Below, piece by piece: positions 7,885 to 14,885 of a stretch of 64,000 nt of DNA. The stretch is from Aeromonas fluvialis (GTDB lineage: Bacteria; Pseudomonadota; Gammaproteobacteria; Enterobacterales; Aeromonadaceae): the NCBI RefSeq assembly GCF_000819885.1, contig NZ_CDBO01000047.1, positions 1-64,000 on the forward strand, given 5' to 3'. The notes under the pieces were generated by a model, which was given only the letters and a program-made list of their open reading frames with translations, was not told the origin of the DNA and ran no database searches. The position numbers and the translations under genes are program-made. The number at the start of each line of letters is the position of its first letter. Position 1 is the stretch's first letter.

Positions 7885-7949
7885 CAACTAGTTTAAATCG
7901 TTCGCTTCGCTCACTGGGATAAAGCCTGCCCCTTAACCAAACGTTATGT
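7879..7949 (+). repeat. attC-like site 3
   Basis: GTATAAC at the left and GTTATGT at the right, 71 bp, with inner pairing TTTAA/TTAA, plus the block CGTTCGCTTCGCT that recurs in site 4. The stop codon of the PIN-like gene lies in the R'' box. Confidence 0.75.
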
Positions 7950-7967
7950 AATTTCTGGGAGATTGTT

Positions 7968-8504
7968 GTGGAGTATAAAAACATTGACACTGAAATTGGC
8001 GAGCTAATGAAGCTGGCAACAGCAAAAAGCAAAGAAAACAAATATTCTGAAGCAGTCGAAATACTAAAAGTAGCGCTTTCAAAAATCTCTAAATCAGCAT
8101 TACTTTATGGTCATGCAAGTTACACAAAAATAATTCCTTATTTTCAAAAGGCCGGGAGATATCAAGAGGCGGAAAAGTTCTGTATTGAGTACATAATTCC
8201 CGCAACTGCTGAGGCAATCAAAAACGGCATGTCGCAGCGCTGTAAACAAATACAGGATTTACATTCCCTTCAGCACAAATCAGCCATATATGAAAAATTG
8301 TTTCTAATCGCAAAGCGCGAACAAAACACCGACGACCAAAAACAGTTCGCCGCGAAAAAGCTAGAGATTGAGCAAGCCATTCTTACAGCTCGCCCGCTAG
8401 CTGAAGAACAAGAGAGACAAAAAGAAATAAAAGAAATGCAGTCAGTATTTGGGGCGAATACAAATTCGTGGCCCGAGGTAATTCGTAAAAAGCTCTCAGT
8501 TTAA
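7968..8504 (+). CDS. Helical-repeat (TPR-like) protein, cassette gene
   Basis: 178 residues, not recognised as a named family. Two helical hairpins, KYSEAVEILKVALSKI (~25-40) and GRYQEAEKFCIEYII (~62-76), have the spacing of tetratricopeptide-like repeats, followed by a charged helical tail (EEQERQKEIKEMQ). Likely a protein-protein interaction module. GTG start with GGGAG 7 nt upstream. Bounded on both sides by attC-like sites, so it is a single-gene cassette. Confidence 0.6.
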   Translation: MEYKNIDTEIGELMKLATAKSKENKYSEAVEILKVALSKISKSALLYGHASYTKIIPYFQKAGRYQEAEKFCIEYIIPATAEAIKNGMSQRCKQIQDLHSLQHKSAIYEKLFLIAKREQNTDDQKQFAAKKLEIEQAILTARPLAEEQERQKEIKEMQSVFGANTNSWPEVIRKKLSV

Positions 8505-8508
8505 ATTA

Positions 8509-8584
8509 CATAAAAATTGGTATAAACCGTTCGCTTCGCTTGCTGGGACGGGCTAAAGCCCGGCCCTTAACTAAACGTTATGCA
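8509..8584 (+). repeat. attC-like site 4 with altered R'' box
   Basis: Ends CTTAACTAAACGTTATGC like site 3 and shares the block CGTTCGCTTCGCTTGCTGGGA. The left box reads ACATAAA where the other sites have TAAC, so the conserved C is lost. It would be expected to recombine poorly. Confidence 0.65.
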
Positions 8585-8607
8585 TTGAAATTAGATTGGA
8601 GGGCGCT

Positions 8608-9489
8608 ATGCCTAGAAAAATGACCCCTTCACAGATTCGAAGTGCAATCCGTCAAGCCCAAAATAAGCAGAAGCAGGCCATAGACAAATATAACCGTGAA
8701 GTTCGTCAGCATAACCAGAAGGTGAAGCAGGCGATCAATAGCTACAACAATGAAGTGAGAACGTATAACGCGAGAGTACGGGCGAACAGACAAAAGATAG
8801 CCGCTGAACTGAGAAGGCTTCAGTCCTCCACAACTGTGCGATACCAAGTTGTTCAGACATCCGCAATAGCTCTGAATAGCTGCTATGAGCGACTAGATTC
8901 CGTCGAAGAGCGTCTAGAAAACTCAAGCTATGGTAGTGAATTCTTAGATCTATCCGAGCGAGAAAACGCAAATAGCTTGGCCCTTTCAATTGTTCTTGAG
9001 TCTGAAACAGAGGATTCGAATGTTGAGCCTTCGGATCTCTTGCGAACCGAGCTCGATGGAATGCTCCAAAAATTATCTCCGGACTTGAGCAACAGGTGGA
9101 AAGGAGCGCTATTTTCCTTGAGCCCTCAGAACCCTGATGCGGCTCGTCACTTCTGCACAAGCGCAAGGGAGGTATTCGTTCAGATTCTGGACATGAATGC
9201 TCCTGATGAAAAGGTTTTGGCGCTTAATCCCAACTGTGAGGTGACATCAGGTGGGCAGCCTACGAGAAAAGAGAAAATTCGCTATTTGCTAAGCCGTTGC
9301 GGGCTTCTGACCGCGGAAGCTGTTGATTTCGTTGACGAGGATGTTAAAAATGTTCTTGCATTATTTCGGGTTTTCAATGATGGCACTCATGGTTCGTCCG
9401 GTAAATTTGGGTTAAGCAAGCTGATGTCGATTAAGACAAGGGTCGAGGATGGCATAACATACCTGTTTTCTATCAGCCAAAATGCATAA
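8608..9489 (+). CDS. Coiled-coil protein with unknown C-terminal domain, cassette gene
   Basis: 293 residues. The first ~85 residues are a basic, Asn/Gln-rich helix with regular repeats (KYNREVRQHNQKVKQAINSY), a long coiled coil. The C-terminal ~140 residues (LSPDLSNRWKGALFSLSPQNPDAARHFC to the end) form a separate domain that vaguely recalls the predicted pPIWI-associated nuclease family; this is memory only. ATG at 8608 is chosen because GGAGG lies 6 nt upstream, giving a start at MPRKM. It is a single-gene cassette between sites 4 and 5. A DNA-binding role for the basic coil is a guess. Confidence 0.6.
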   Translation: MPRKMTPSQIRSAIRQAQNKQKQAIDKYNREVRQHNQKVKQAINSYNNEVRTYNARVRANRQKIAAELRRLQSSTTVRYQVVQTSAIALNSCYERLDSVEERLENSSYGSEFLDLSERENANSLALSIVLESETEDSNVEPSDLLRTELDGMLQKLSPDLSNRWKGALFSLSPQNPDAARHFCTSAREVFVQILDMNAPDEKVLALNPNCEVTSGGQPTRKEKIRYLLSRCGLLTAEAVDFVDEDVKNVLALFRVFNDGTHGSSGKFGLSKLMSIKTRVEDGITYLFSISQNA

Positions 9490-9566
9490 CAAAGCCATCA
9501 AATTCACCTGCGGCCGCTGGGATGCCAACCGCTGCGCGGTCGTCACCCGTGTGCTTTGCGTTATAC
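9484..9566 (+). repeat. attC-like site 5
   Basis: GCATAAC at left and GTTATAC at right, 83 bp, with inner pairing AAAGC/GCTTT next to the outer boxes. The TAA stop of the coiled-coil gene is inside the left box. Confidence 0.75.
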
Positions 9567-9587
9567 GCTTTAATCAGGTTCAGAGTA

Positions 9588-10388
9588 ATGAGTAAGAAAA
9601 AGAATAAACCTCTGCCCAGAGATGAATGGGTACAGTGTATTACAAGACCCAATGAAAATGGAGAAATCGAATTTACTTTTGATGAGTTTGGTGATCTTCA
9701 TTGTATTTCAAATATGGAGCAAAACTCAGCATCACATAGCAGAAGCTATAAGGGACTTAATCGAGAGAAACAGCTGTCGCTCATGGATGGCGGTAATACG
9801 TTATCATTTTCTCAAGAAAAGTTTCTATGTGAAAATTATGATCGTATCTATTTTATTGACACTAACGACTCAAAGTTTCATGGGAAGAAAAGCTGTTGTA
9901 CTGCTGTATATGAACTAAAAAAGCATAAAGAGGCTTTGTTAAACCCAAGTGGTATTGGTCGTGTATATATCGAATATTTAATTGGCTATTACCAAATTGA
10001 AGTTTCAGAATCAGTAGCTGGTGAAAAAATTGGTTGGCATCTATTCCTTGAGGCAACACGCAAGTTCTTCGAATCGTTTCCCGACGGTTCAAAAATACTT
10101 GTTGTCACTGATCACGACTTAGGTGAACACAAGAAAATTAACAGCCGTAAAAAACCTTACTATCTGGATTTTTATCTACCTAAAAATGTAGAGTTTGGGT
10201 ATGCAAAGTCAGATAAAAATGGTTCATTCTTAGAGTTTGCAATGAAAAAAACAGACGAAATGTCAAACATAATCAAGGATGACTTTAAAAAACACGAGCA
10301 AAGTAAGCTGATCATTCAGTCTTTAAACTACGACAATAATTTCCGGGGCTTCGCAACTATAATGCCCAACAACACAAAAAGCGCATAA
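9588..10388 (+). CDS. Hypothetical cassette protein
   Basis: 266 residues, not recognised. Starts MSKKKNKPLPRDEWVQC; ATG at 9588 is chosen because a longer frame from 9522 would run back through attC site 5. It contains YDRIYFIDTNDSKFHGKKSC (~80-100) and KILVVTDHDLGEH (~165-180), two acidic strand-like motifs that recall a nuclease or RNase H-like fold (DTN and DHD), but I cannot name a family. No membrane segment or signal peptide. Single-gene cassette between sites 5 and 6, AT-rich. Confidence 0.6.
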   Translation: MSKKKNKPLPRDEWVQCITRPNENGEIEFTFDEFGDLHCISNMEQNSASHSRSYKGLNREKQLSLMDGGNTLSFSQEKFLCENYDRIYFIDTNDSKFHGKKSCCTAVYELKKHKEALLNPSGIGRVYIEYLIGYYQIEVSESVAGEKIGWHLFLEATRKFFESFPDGSKILVVTDHDLGEHKKINSRKKPYYLDFYLPKNVEFGYAKSDKNGSFLEFAMKKTDEMSNIIKDDFKKHEQSKLIIQSLNYDNNFRGFATIMPNNTKSA

Positions 10389-10437
10389 CAAGTCATTCCA
10401 GGTGACGCCTACGGTGCACCTGAATGAGGCGTTATAA
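10383..10437 (+). repeat. attC-like site 6
   Basis: GCATAAC at left and GTTATAA at right, only 55 bp. Internal symmetric arms TCATTCCAGGTG and CACCTGAATGA give a clear hairpin. It contains the stop codon of the preceding gene. Confidence 0.8.
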
Positions 10438-10454
10438 ACCAGGCAGAATTTACC

Positions 10455-11354
10455 GTGATTGATGCACTCATCAGAAACCTGCAAGCAGATATCGCGCTGC
10501 TTCAAACCTACATTGTCCAACGCCAAAAGGCTGGCTTCCATGACATGGAGCGGATGCTTGAGGCATTATCCATTCATATGTTTCGTGCACTCAGTATTGG
10601 GGCGTTAGTGAACAAGAATCAGCTAATGGTTAATTTTCCCGCAATTGACTTGGCGGACGACAATAAAATGATTGCCGTTCAAGTTACGTCGAATGCGAGT
10701 CCGGCAAAGATCGACAAGACTATCAAAGCCTTCGAGACAAAAAACGACGCTGGCGTTAGCCTGAAAGATAGCTACTCAGCTCTTTATATATTCGGGTTCT
10801 GTAAGTCATCAAAACACCCCGTCCCAACCTACTGCAAAGTCATTGACCCGAGCTATTTTATTGGGGAACTTTGCGACAAGGCGGATGAAGATCAAATACA
10901 AAACATGCTAAACGCTGTGCGGCGGCATCAAGATTATTCATCATTACATCCTTGGAATGATAAGGACTCTCTTGAGATCATTCTTAATACCATTAATCGC
11001 AACGCAATCAAGCACATGATGTCATGTGAAGGCAATATAACCGACATGACCCAAGGACTCCGAGAAATATCCGAGTTGATTGCTAAGGGGGCCATCCGAG
11101 GAAAAGAACGGGCAAAGTCAATATCTGACTTCGATGATCAATCTATGATTAAATTTCTCCGAGATGTAATGGACGCCATCTCTGACATTCAAGCGATAGT
11201 GAACAAGTCAAAAGTTGGTCAGGGCGATTTCGTGGCGATTGATTACGACGGAATGATGAAGATTGATGAATTAAAAGTACAGATTTCTAAAAAATCTTCC
11301 GATATAGCCAAATTGAACCAGATCGACATCGAGATCAACCCAAAAGGTTTCTAA
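10455..11354 (+). CDS. SMEK-domain protein, nuclease-like, cassette gene
   Basis: 299 residues. NFPAIDLADDNKMIAVQVTS (~56-75) matches the SMEK domain found in predicted defence proteins; the D...QVT arrangement is that of a PD-(D/E)XK restriction-like core. The remainder is helical and not recognised. GTG start is weakly supported by the Shine-Dalgarno region, but the N-terminal helix (LQADIALLQTYIVQRQ) fits the family start. Its stop lies in attC site 7. Nuclease activity is inference from the motif; partner or trigger is unknown. Confidence 0.7.
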   Translation: MIDALIRNLQADIALLQTYIVQRQKAGFHDMERMLEALSIHMFRALSIGALVNKNQLMVNFPAIDLADDNKMIAVQVTSNASPAKIDKTIKAFETKNDAGVSLKDSYSALYIFGFCKSSKHPVPTYCKVIDPSYFIGELCDKADEDQIQNMLNAVRRHQDYSSLHPWNDKDSLEIILNTINRNAIKHMMSCEGNITDMTQGLREISELIAKGAIRGKERAKSISDFDDQSMIKFLRDVMDAISDIQAIVNKSKVGQGDFVAIDYDGMMKIDELKVQISKKSSDIAKLNQIDIEINPKGF

Positions 11355-11414
11355 CATGGCGCTCAACCTCGCTCCCTTTGGTCGCTTGCCCTTGCCGGTT
11401 AGCTCTACGTATGC
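11349..11414 (+). repeat. attC-like site 7 with defective R' box
   Basis: TTCTAAC at left with GCGCTCAAC, and GGTTAGCTCTAC then GTATGC at right, closely resembling site 1. The R' box has lost one T relative to the GTTATGC of site 1, which removes the conserved GTT core. Confidence 0.65.
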
Positions 11415-11428
11415 ACAAGGAGGGCTAG

Positions 11429-11863
11429 ATGCAGTCGAGAATACCACTGCCTACCGACAATATTTTTAAGTTTTACGCACTCTTTGGACTGCTAATATTG
11501 TTTACAACGGGAATTATGTTTTTCGTCAGGCATGAGCAATACAATGCTATGGCTTTTGAAAGATACATACCAATAGAGACTTTGAAGGCGAAAAAATCGC
11601 TAACAGAAGATGAAAAGCTTGAACTGTTTATACTCGAAGAAAAGTCAAAAATCGCAATATCGAATAAGGATTTTGAGCTTGGTCTATATCTAACGGGATT
11701 TTTCTTTTTTGGTTGTGGTTTTACTGCGTATGGGTTCTATCATTGGCATACCAAAATTCAACCAAAGCAAGACAGACTTTTAGAATTACAAGTACAAAAA
11801 GCGGAGAATGAAGCAAAAGCATTCAACAAACAATTGCATCTGACTCGTTTCACTTGCCGCTGA
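11429..11863 (+). CDS. Small two-helix membrane protein, cassette gene
   Basis: 144 residues, not recognised. Two hydrophobic segments (FKFYALFGLLILFTTGIMFFV ~13-33 and LGLYLTGFFFFGCGFTAYGF ~83-102) flank a charged ~50-residue loop, followed by a charged coiled-coil-like tail. ATG at 11429 has AGGAGG 5-6 nt upstream. The C-terminus (FNKQLHLTRFTCR) is encoded by the attC site itself, so the original stop may be lost or the tail is a usual by-product of cassette insertion. Inner-membrane location is inferred from the hydrophobic segments. Confidence 0.65.
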   Translation: MQSRIPLPTDNIFKFYALFGLLILFTTGIMFFVRHEQYNAMAFERYIPIETLKAKKSLTEDEKLELFILEEKSKIAISNKDFELGLYLTGFFFFGCGFTAYGFYHWHTKIQPKQDRLLELQVQKAENEAKAFNKQLHLTRFTCR

Positions 11864-11877
11864 ATTGGGCGTTAGGC
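11821..11877 (+). repeat. attC-like site 8 (best consensus)
   Basis: ATTCAAC fits the RYYYAAC box exactly and GTTAGGC fits GTTRRRY exactly, with inner arms CAATT and AATTG. 57 bp, last site of the array, followed 5 bp later by a hairpin shared with the fic gene end. Confidence 0.8.
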
Positions 11878-11882
11878 CCAAT

Positions 11883-11916
11883 GGTAATCCCCCCGAAAAA
11901 CAATGTGGGGATTACC
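11883..11916. terminator. Hairpin between the cassette array and fic
   Basis: Perfect 10-bp arms GGTAATCCCC and GGGGATTACC with a 14-nt loop. It overlaps the fic stop codon and lies between two convergent transcription units. There is no clear U-run, so termination is probable but not certain. Confidence 0.55.
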
Positions 11917-13042
11917 GTGTAATCTTGATCTGATAACGGGTATTTCTACCGCCTCCAGGCATTTTTTCAAGGCAGCCTTTCTCTAACAAGTCGGTCAGAT
12001 GGCGGGTCGCGGTGGCTTTACTGACCTTGGCCACCTTCTGATACTGGCTGGCGCTGATACCCTGCAAAAAGCCGGTCTCGCCGCCGTCCAGCATCCTGTT
12101 CAACACCTTGATCTGTTCGGCACTCAGCGGCTCGCCGCCGTGTTGCTGCCAGAAACGGCTCTTGGCCAAGGTGCGGGTGATCGCTTGTTGGGCCTGTTCC
12201 AACGTAGCATTGAGCGTATCTAAAAACCAGACAAGCCAAGCCGTGATATCCACTCCGCCTTTCTGGGTTTGTTCCAGCACACGATAGTAACCGGCTCGCT
12301 GTTCGAGGATCGCCACCGACATGGCATACAGGCGGATGCTCTGGCTGTCGGCCTGAGAGAGCGCCAGATCGGTGAGGGCACGGGTGATGCGACCATTACC
12401 ATCATCAAACGGGTGCAGGGTGACAAACCACAGGTGGCAGATGGCCGCGCGCAGCAGTGGATCCTGTTTGGGGTCGTTCAGGCTGGCATTGAACCAGTCG
12501 ATAAAGCAGGCGAGTGCCTGCTCCAGGCCCTGGCGTGGTGGGGCTTCGAAATGCACAGTGGGCCGATCCAGTCGCCCGGATACAACCTGCATCGGCTCTT
12601 CACCGCGTAGCTGACCTACCCGCACACGCTGTAATGACCAGTCGTCGGCAGGAAACAACCAGTGATGCCATTGCAACAAGCGCTCCAGCGTGAGCGGCTG
12701 ATGTCGATTGTCTATGGCATCGAGCATCATGGCAGCCAAGCCTTCGGAGCGATCCGAGATGGGATAGGGCTGTTCTTCGGATACGCCGAGGCGACGGGCC
12801 AGCGATGAGCGCACCGATTGGGCATTGAGCCGTTCATCTTCAATGGCCGATGAGGCGAGGATATTCGCCAGCAGGGTATCGAGCGCCTGGGCTTGCTGCG
12901 CTTGCGTAGAGCCGTGAACGGAATGGGTGCCGAGGAGGATCCCCAGATTGCGTTGTGCCGTGCGTAGCCGTGGCTGCAGCGGTTCATCTTGCCAGCAAAA
13001 GTGTGGCCAGCCCTCATGTTGCCAGATCCAATCCTCAGCCAT
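11912..13042 (-). CDS. fic: Fic family AMP-transferase-like protein with C-terminal HTH
   Basis: 376 residues. The catalytic loop HPFDDGNGR is at ~210-218, with a DUF4172-like N-terminus (DWIWQHEGWPHF) typical of single-chain Fic proteins. An inhibitory-helix-like motif SSAIEDERLN lies at ~64-73. The last ~60 residues hold a winged-helix-like segment (QYQKVAKVSKATATRHLTDLLEKG). Fic enzymes usually transfer AMP to target proteins. The ATG at 13042 is chosen because the longer frame would start inside operator-like repeats; AAGGGG precedes it by ~12 nt. Three inverted repeats upstream suggest autoregulation through the HTH. Targets are unknown. Confidence 0.85.
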   Translation of the reverse strand: MAEDWIWQHEGWPHFCWQDEPLQPRLRTAQRNLGILLGTHSVHGSTQAQQAQALDTLLANILASSAIEDERLNAQSVRSSLARRLGVSEEQPYPISDRSEGLAAMMLDAIDNRHQPLTLERLLQWHHWLFPADDWSLQRVRVGQLRGEEPMQVVSGRLDRPTVHFEAPPRQGLEQALACFIDWFNASLNDPKQDPLLRAAICHLWFVTLHPFDDGNGRITRALTDLALSQADSQSIRLYAMSVAILEQRAGYYRVLEQTQKGGVDITAWLVWFLDTLNATLEQAQQAITRTLAKSRFWQQHGGEPLSAEQIKVLNRMLDGGETGFLQGISASQYQKVAKVSKATATRHLTDLLEKGCLEKMPGGGRNTRYQIKITR

Positions 13043-13083
13043 CAGCTTGCCCATCCCCTTATTGTTACAGGTCACGTCAAAGA

Positions 13084-13180
13084 TGAGCCGAATCGAATGC
13101 ATATTCGGCTCAGTATGTGAGCCAATTTGGATGCATATTTGGCTCACACTATGAGCCGATAATAACGGGGATTCGGCTCA
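13084..13180. promoter_or_regulatory. Three evenly spaced inverted repeats upstream of fic
   Basis: Inverted repeats at 13084-13112 (TGAGCCGAAT/ATTCGGCTCA), 13116-13148 (TGTGAGCCAA/TTGGCTCACA) and 13152-13180 (TGAGCCGA/TCGGCTCA). Their centres are at 13098, 13132 and 13166, exactly 34 bp apart. The half-site TGAGCC(G/A)A occurs six times. They lie just upstream of the chosen fic start and look like a set of operators for the C-terminal HTH of Fic. Confidence 0.65.
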
Positions 13181-13391
13181 CGACACAACCAGTATCACAT
13201 ATGCGGCATCACACAAGAGTTGGCTGGGAGGGAAGGTGTTGTTCGTAGGAAGCGGAGGTCATTGCAGGGGAAGGGGGCGTGCGTATTTTGCTATCTGTTG
13301 TCAGATGAAGCAGCGGATCATGAGGCGGGGATTATTAATCCCGTGCTCGGTGAGCAACCTTGCCAGAGATTGACCAGAGGCGCATAACAAA

Positions 13392-13418
13392 AAGGCCTCG
13401 CATTGAAAGCGAAGCCTT
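13392..13418 (-). terminator. Terminator of the degenerate tRNA-Phe unit
   Basis: Arms AAGGCCTCGC and GCGAAGCCTT flank a 7-nt loop; on the minus strand the stem is followed by a T5 run. It sits directly 3' of the degenerate tRNA-Phe, as expected for a tRNA transcription unit. Confidence 0.7.
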
Positions 13419-13426
13419 GTAGAGTG

Positions 13427-13502
13427 TGCTGTCCAGAGCTGTGGTATGGAAACTGTCATGGGGATTTTCAATCCCCTGCTCTACCGACTGAGCTATCTGG
13501 GC
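13427..13502 (-). tRNA. Degenerate tRNA-Phe(GAA), probably a pseudogene
   Basis: The 5' part reads GCCCAGATAGCTCAGTCGGT, then GAGCAGGGGATTGAAAATCC, so D-arm and anticodon arm (GAA) are normal. The total length is 76 nt and the 3' acceptor strand TCTGGAC still pairs with GCCCAGA apart from one mismatch. The T-arm is wrong: the sequence following the anticodon arm does not form a stem or the TTCGA loop, and the end reads AGCA, not ACCA. Function in translation is therefore unlikely. It lies at the right side of the island, so it could be an integration target with an altered 3' half. Confidence 0.65.
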
Positions 13503-13506
13503 AACG

Positions 13507-13541
13507 GCGCGCATTAAACCCTTTCTGGACTGGGGTGTCAA
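13507..13541 (-). promoter_or_regulatory. Promoter of the degenerate tRNA-Phe
   Basis: On the minus strand TTGACA (13536-13541), a 17-bp spacer and TTTAAT (13513-13518) are followed by GCGCGCC, the GC-rich discriminator of stringently controlled tRNA promoters. The promoter is intact although the gene is not. Confidence 0.7.
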
Positions 13542-13754
13542 CCTTACAACCCCAGTTTTTGGCCTGTTTTTGCATAGAGTGAATCAAGTGGCGAGATAGT
13601 GTGCAAATAGCCCCTGACTCAACACCGGGATCCGGTAGTCGGCAGGAGCTTCTATCGAGGATTTTTCCCTGGATGGAATTGGCTTATTCGCTGTCTCACA
13701 GATTCCGTGTCACCAGTAGGTGAGCAACTCCACTTTGTTATATCGTTGAGTGAA

Positions 13755-14636
13755 TTACTTGTTTTGAGTGTTTGTCTGAATCAAAACTGAAGCTGTTGTA
13801 CCAACTCGCAATACGATCTCGGGTGGAACCTGCTTCAGGTGAATACGCACCGGCAATCTCTGCGCCAGACGAATCCACTGAAAGCTGGGGTTAATCGTTG
13901 GCAGCAAATTATGCCCCATGCTGCCGTCGCTCTGGGCTATACCGTAGCCAATACTGTCGACCTCTCCTTCCAACGGGATATCCGGATAAGTCATCAGGGT
14001 AATCAGTGCACGGTCTTTGGGGCGGACATTGGCGATATCGGTCTCTTTGAAAAAACCATGGACCCAGAAGCTGTTTCTGTCGATCAGTGCCACAGCGGGA
14101 CTATTAGCTACTGCCTGGGCTCCTTGTTGGAGATTGAGGTTGGTAATATAACCATCGCTAGGTGCCAGAATCTCGGTAAATGTCAGATTGAGTTGAGCCT
14201 GTTCCTCTAGTGCCAGAGCTTCTTCCTTCGCCGCCTTGGCGGAAGCATAAGTGTTTTCCAACTGCTCAAGATTCAACTTGGATAGGGCACCAGGATCACG
14301 TCTGAGTAACGCTCTGGCTCGATTGAGCTCCTGTTCCGCATTGGCGATGCTGGCGGATGCCTTAGCAACGCTAGCTCGAGCCTGATTAAGGGATGACAGG
14401 TAGGGGCGCGGATCGATGCGAAATAGTAGCTCGCCTCTTTTTACCTCCTGATTATCTTTGATCGGGAGCTCGGTGATCACCCCAGTCACCCTTGGAGTGA
14501 TCTGGATAATCTGAGCACGAACCTGACCATCTCGAGTCCAAGGATTGACTAAGTAATTATGATAATTGGTGAAAATCAGCCACGCTGCCAGAGCTACGAC
14601 GGCCAACGTAGTACACCATCGAATTATTCTAAGCAT
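13755..14636 (-). CDS. HlyD-family periplasmic adaptor of an efflux system
   Basis: 293 residues. Membrane-fusion protein that would link an inner-membrane pump to the outer membrane. One N-terminal membrane segment (TTLAVVALAAWLIF, ~8-24), then the lipoyl-like domain (ITPRVTGVITELPIKDNQEVKRGELLFRIDP, ~47-77), a helical hairpin (~80-150) and a C-terminal barrel. It follows FUSC and DUF1656 genes in the same order as the AaeAB/YccS-type operons, with 9 bp to the DUF1656 gene. The substrate is unknown; hydroxybenzoates and related acids are exported by AaeAB. Base composition is less GC-rich than the core. Confidence 0.85.
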   Translation of the reverse strand: MLRIIRWCTTLAVVALAAWLIFTNYHNYLVNPWTRDGQVRAQIIQITPRVTGVITELPIKDNQEVKRGELLFRIDPRPYLSSLNQARASVAKASASIANAEQELNRARALLRRDPGALSKLNLEQLENTYASAKAAKEEALALEEQAQLNLTFTEILAPSDGYITNLNLQQGAQAVANSPAVALIDRNSFWVHGFFKETDIANVRPKDRALITLMTYPDIPLEGEVDSIGYGIAQSDGSMGHNLLPTINPSFQWIRLAQRLPVRIHLKQVPPEIVLRVGTTASVLIQTNTQNK

Positions 14637-14645
14637 CTCTTCCTC

Positions 14646-14867
14646 TCATGATGGCCAAAAAAAATGTTCAAATACAGCTGTAAATATTATGCAAAAAGCA
14701 ATAAATACTAATTGTGGATGAGCAAAAAAACGATTCAAACGTAACCGGTTAAGTAGTTGTGCGATGAGAACTGACAGCATCACCCCCAAAAAGGCGGCAG
14801 CCAACAAAGGGGGGAAGAAAATATCGGCCAATACCAACTCATGGGGTATCATCTGCACCTGAATCAT
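14646..14867 (-). CDS. DUF1656 small membrane protein (AaeX-like)
   Basis: 73 residues with two hydrophobic segments: DIFFPPLLAAAFLGVMLSVLIA (~15-36) and LVFIAFCIIFTAVFEHFFW (~53-71). DUF1656 proteins accompany FUSC permeases and HlyD adaptors in efflux operons. It sits 18 bp after the FUSC gene and 9 bp before the adaptor gene. Its individual role is not known. Confidence 0.85.
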   Translation of the reverse strand: MIQVQMIPHELVLADIFFPPLLAAAFLGVMLSVLIAQLLNRLRLNRFFAHPQLVFIAFCIIFTAVFEHFFWPS

Positions 14868-14885
14868 CCTATTACTGTTTGCATG

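Noticed and set aside
9522..9587. Earlier start of the hypothetical cassette gene
   Set aside because: It would run back through attC site 5; ATG at 9588 gives a normal basic N-terminus.
5979..11877. CRISPR array as an explanation for the repeated palindromes
   Set aside because: Repeats are 55-90 bp, diverged from each other and separated by whole genes rather than short spacers.
13043..13147. Longer fic start at 13147
   Set aside because: The extra residues would be encoded by the operator-like repeats and do not resemble Fic N-termini.
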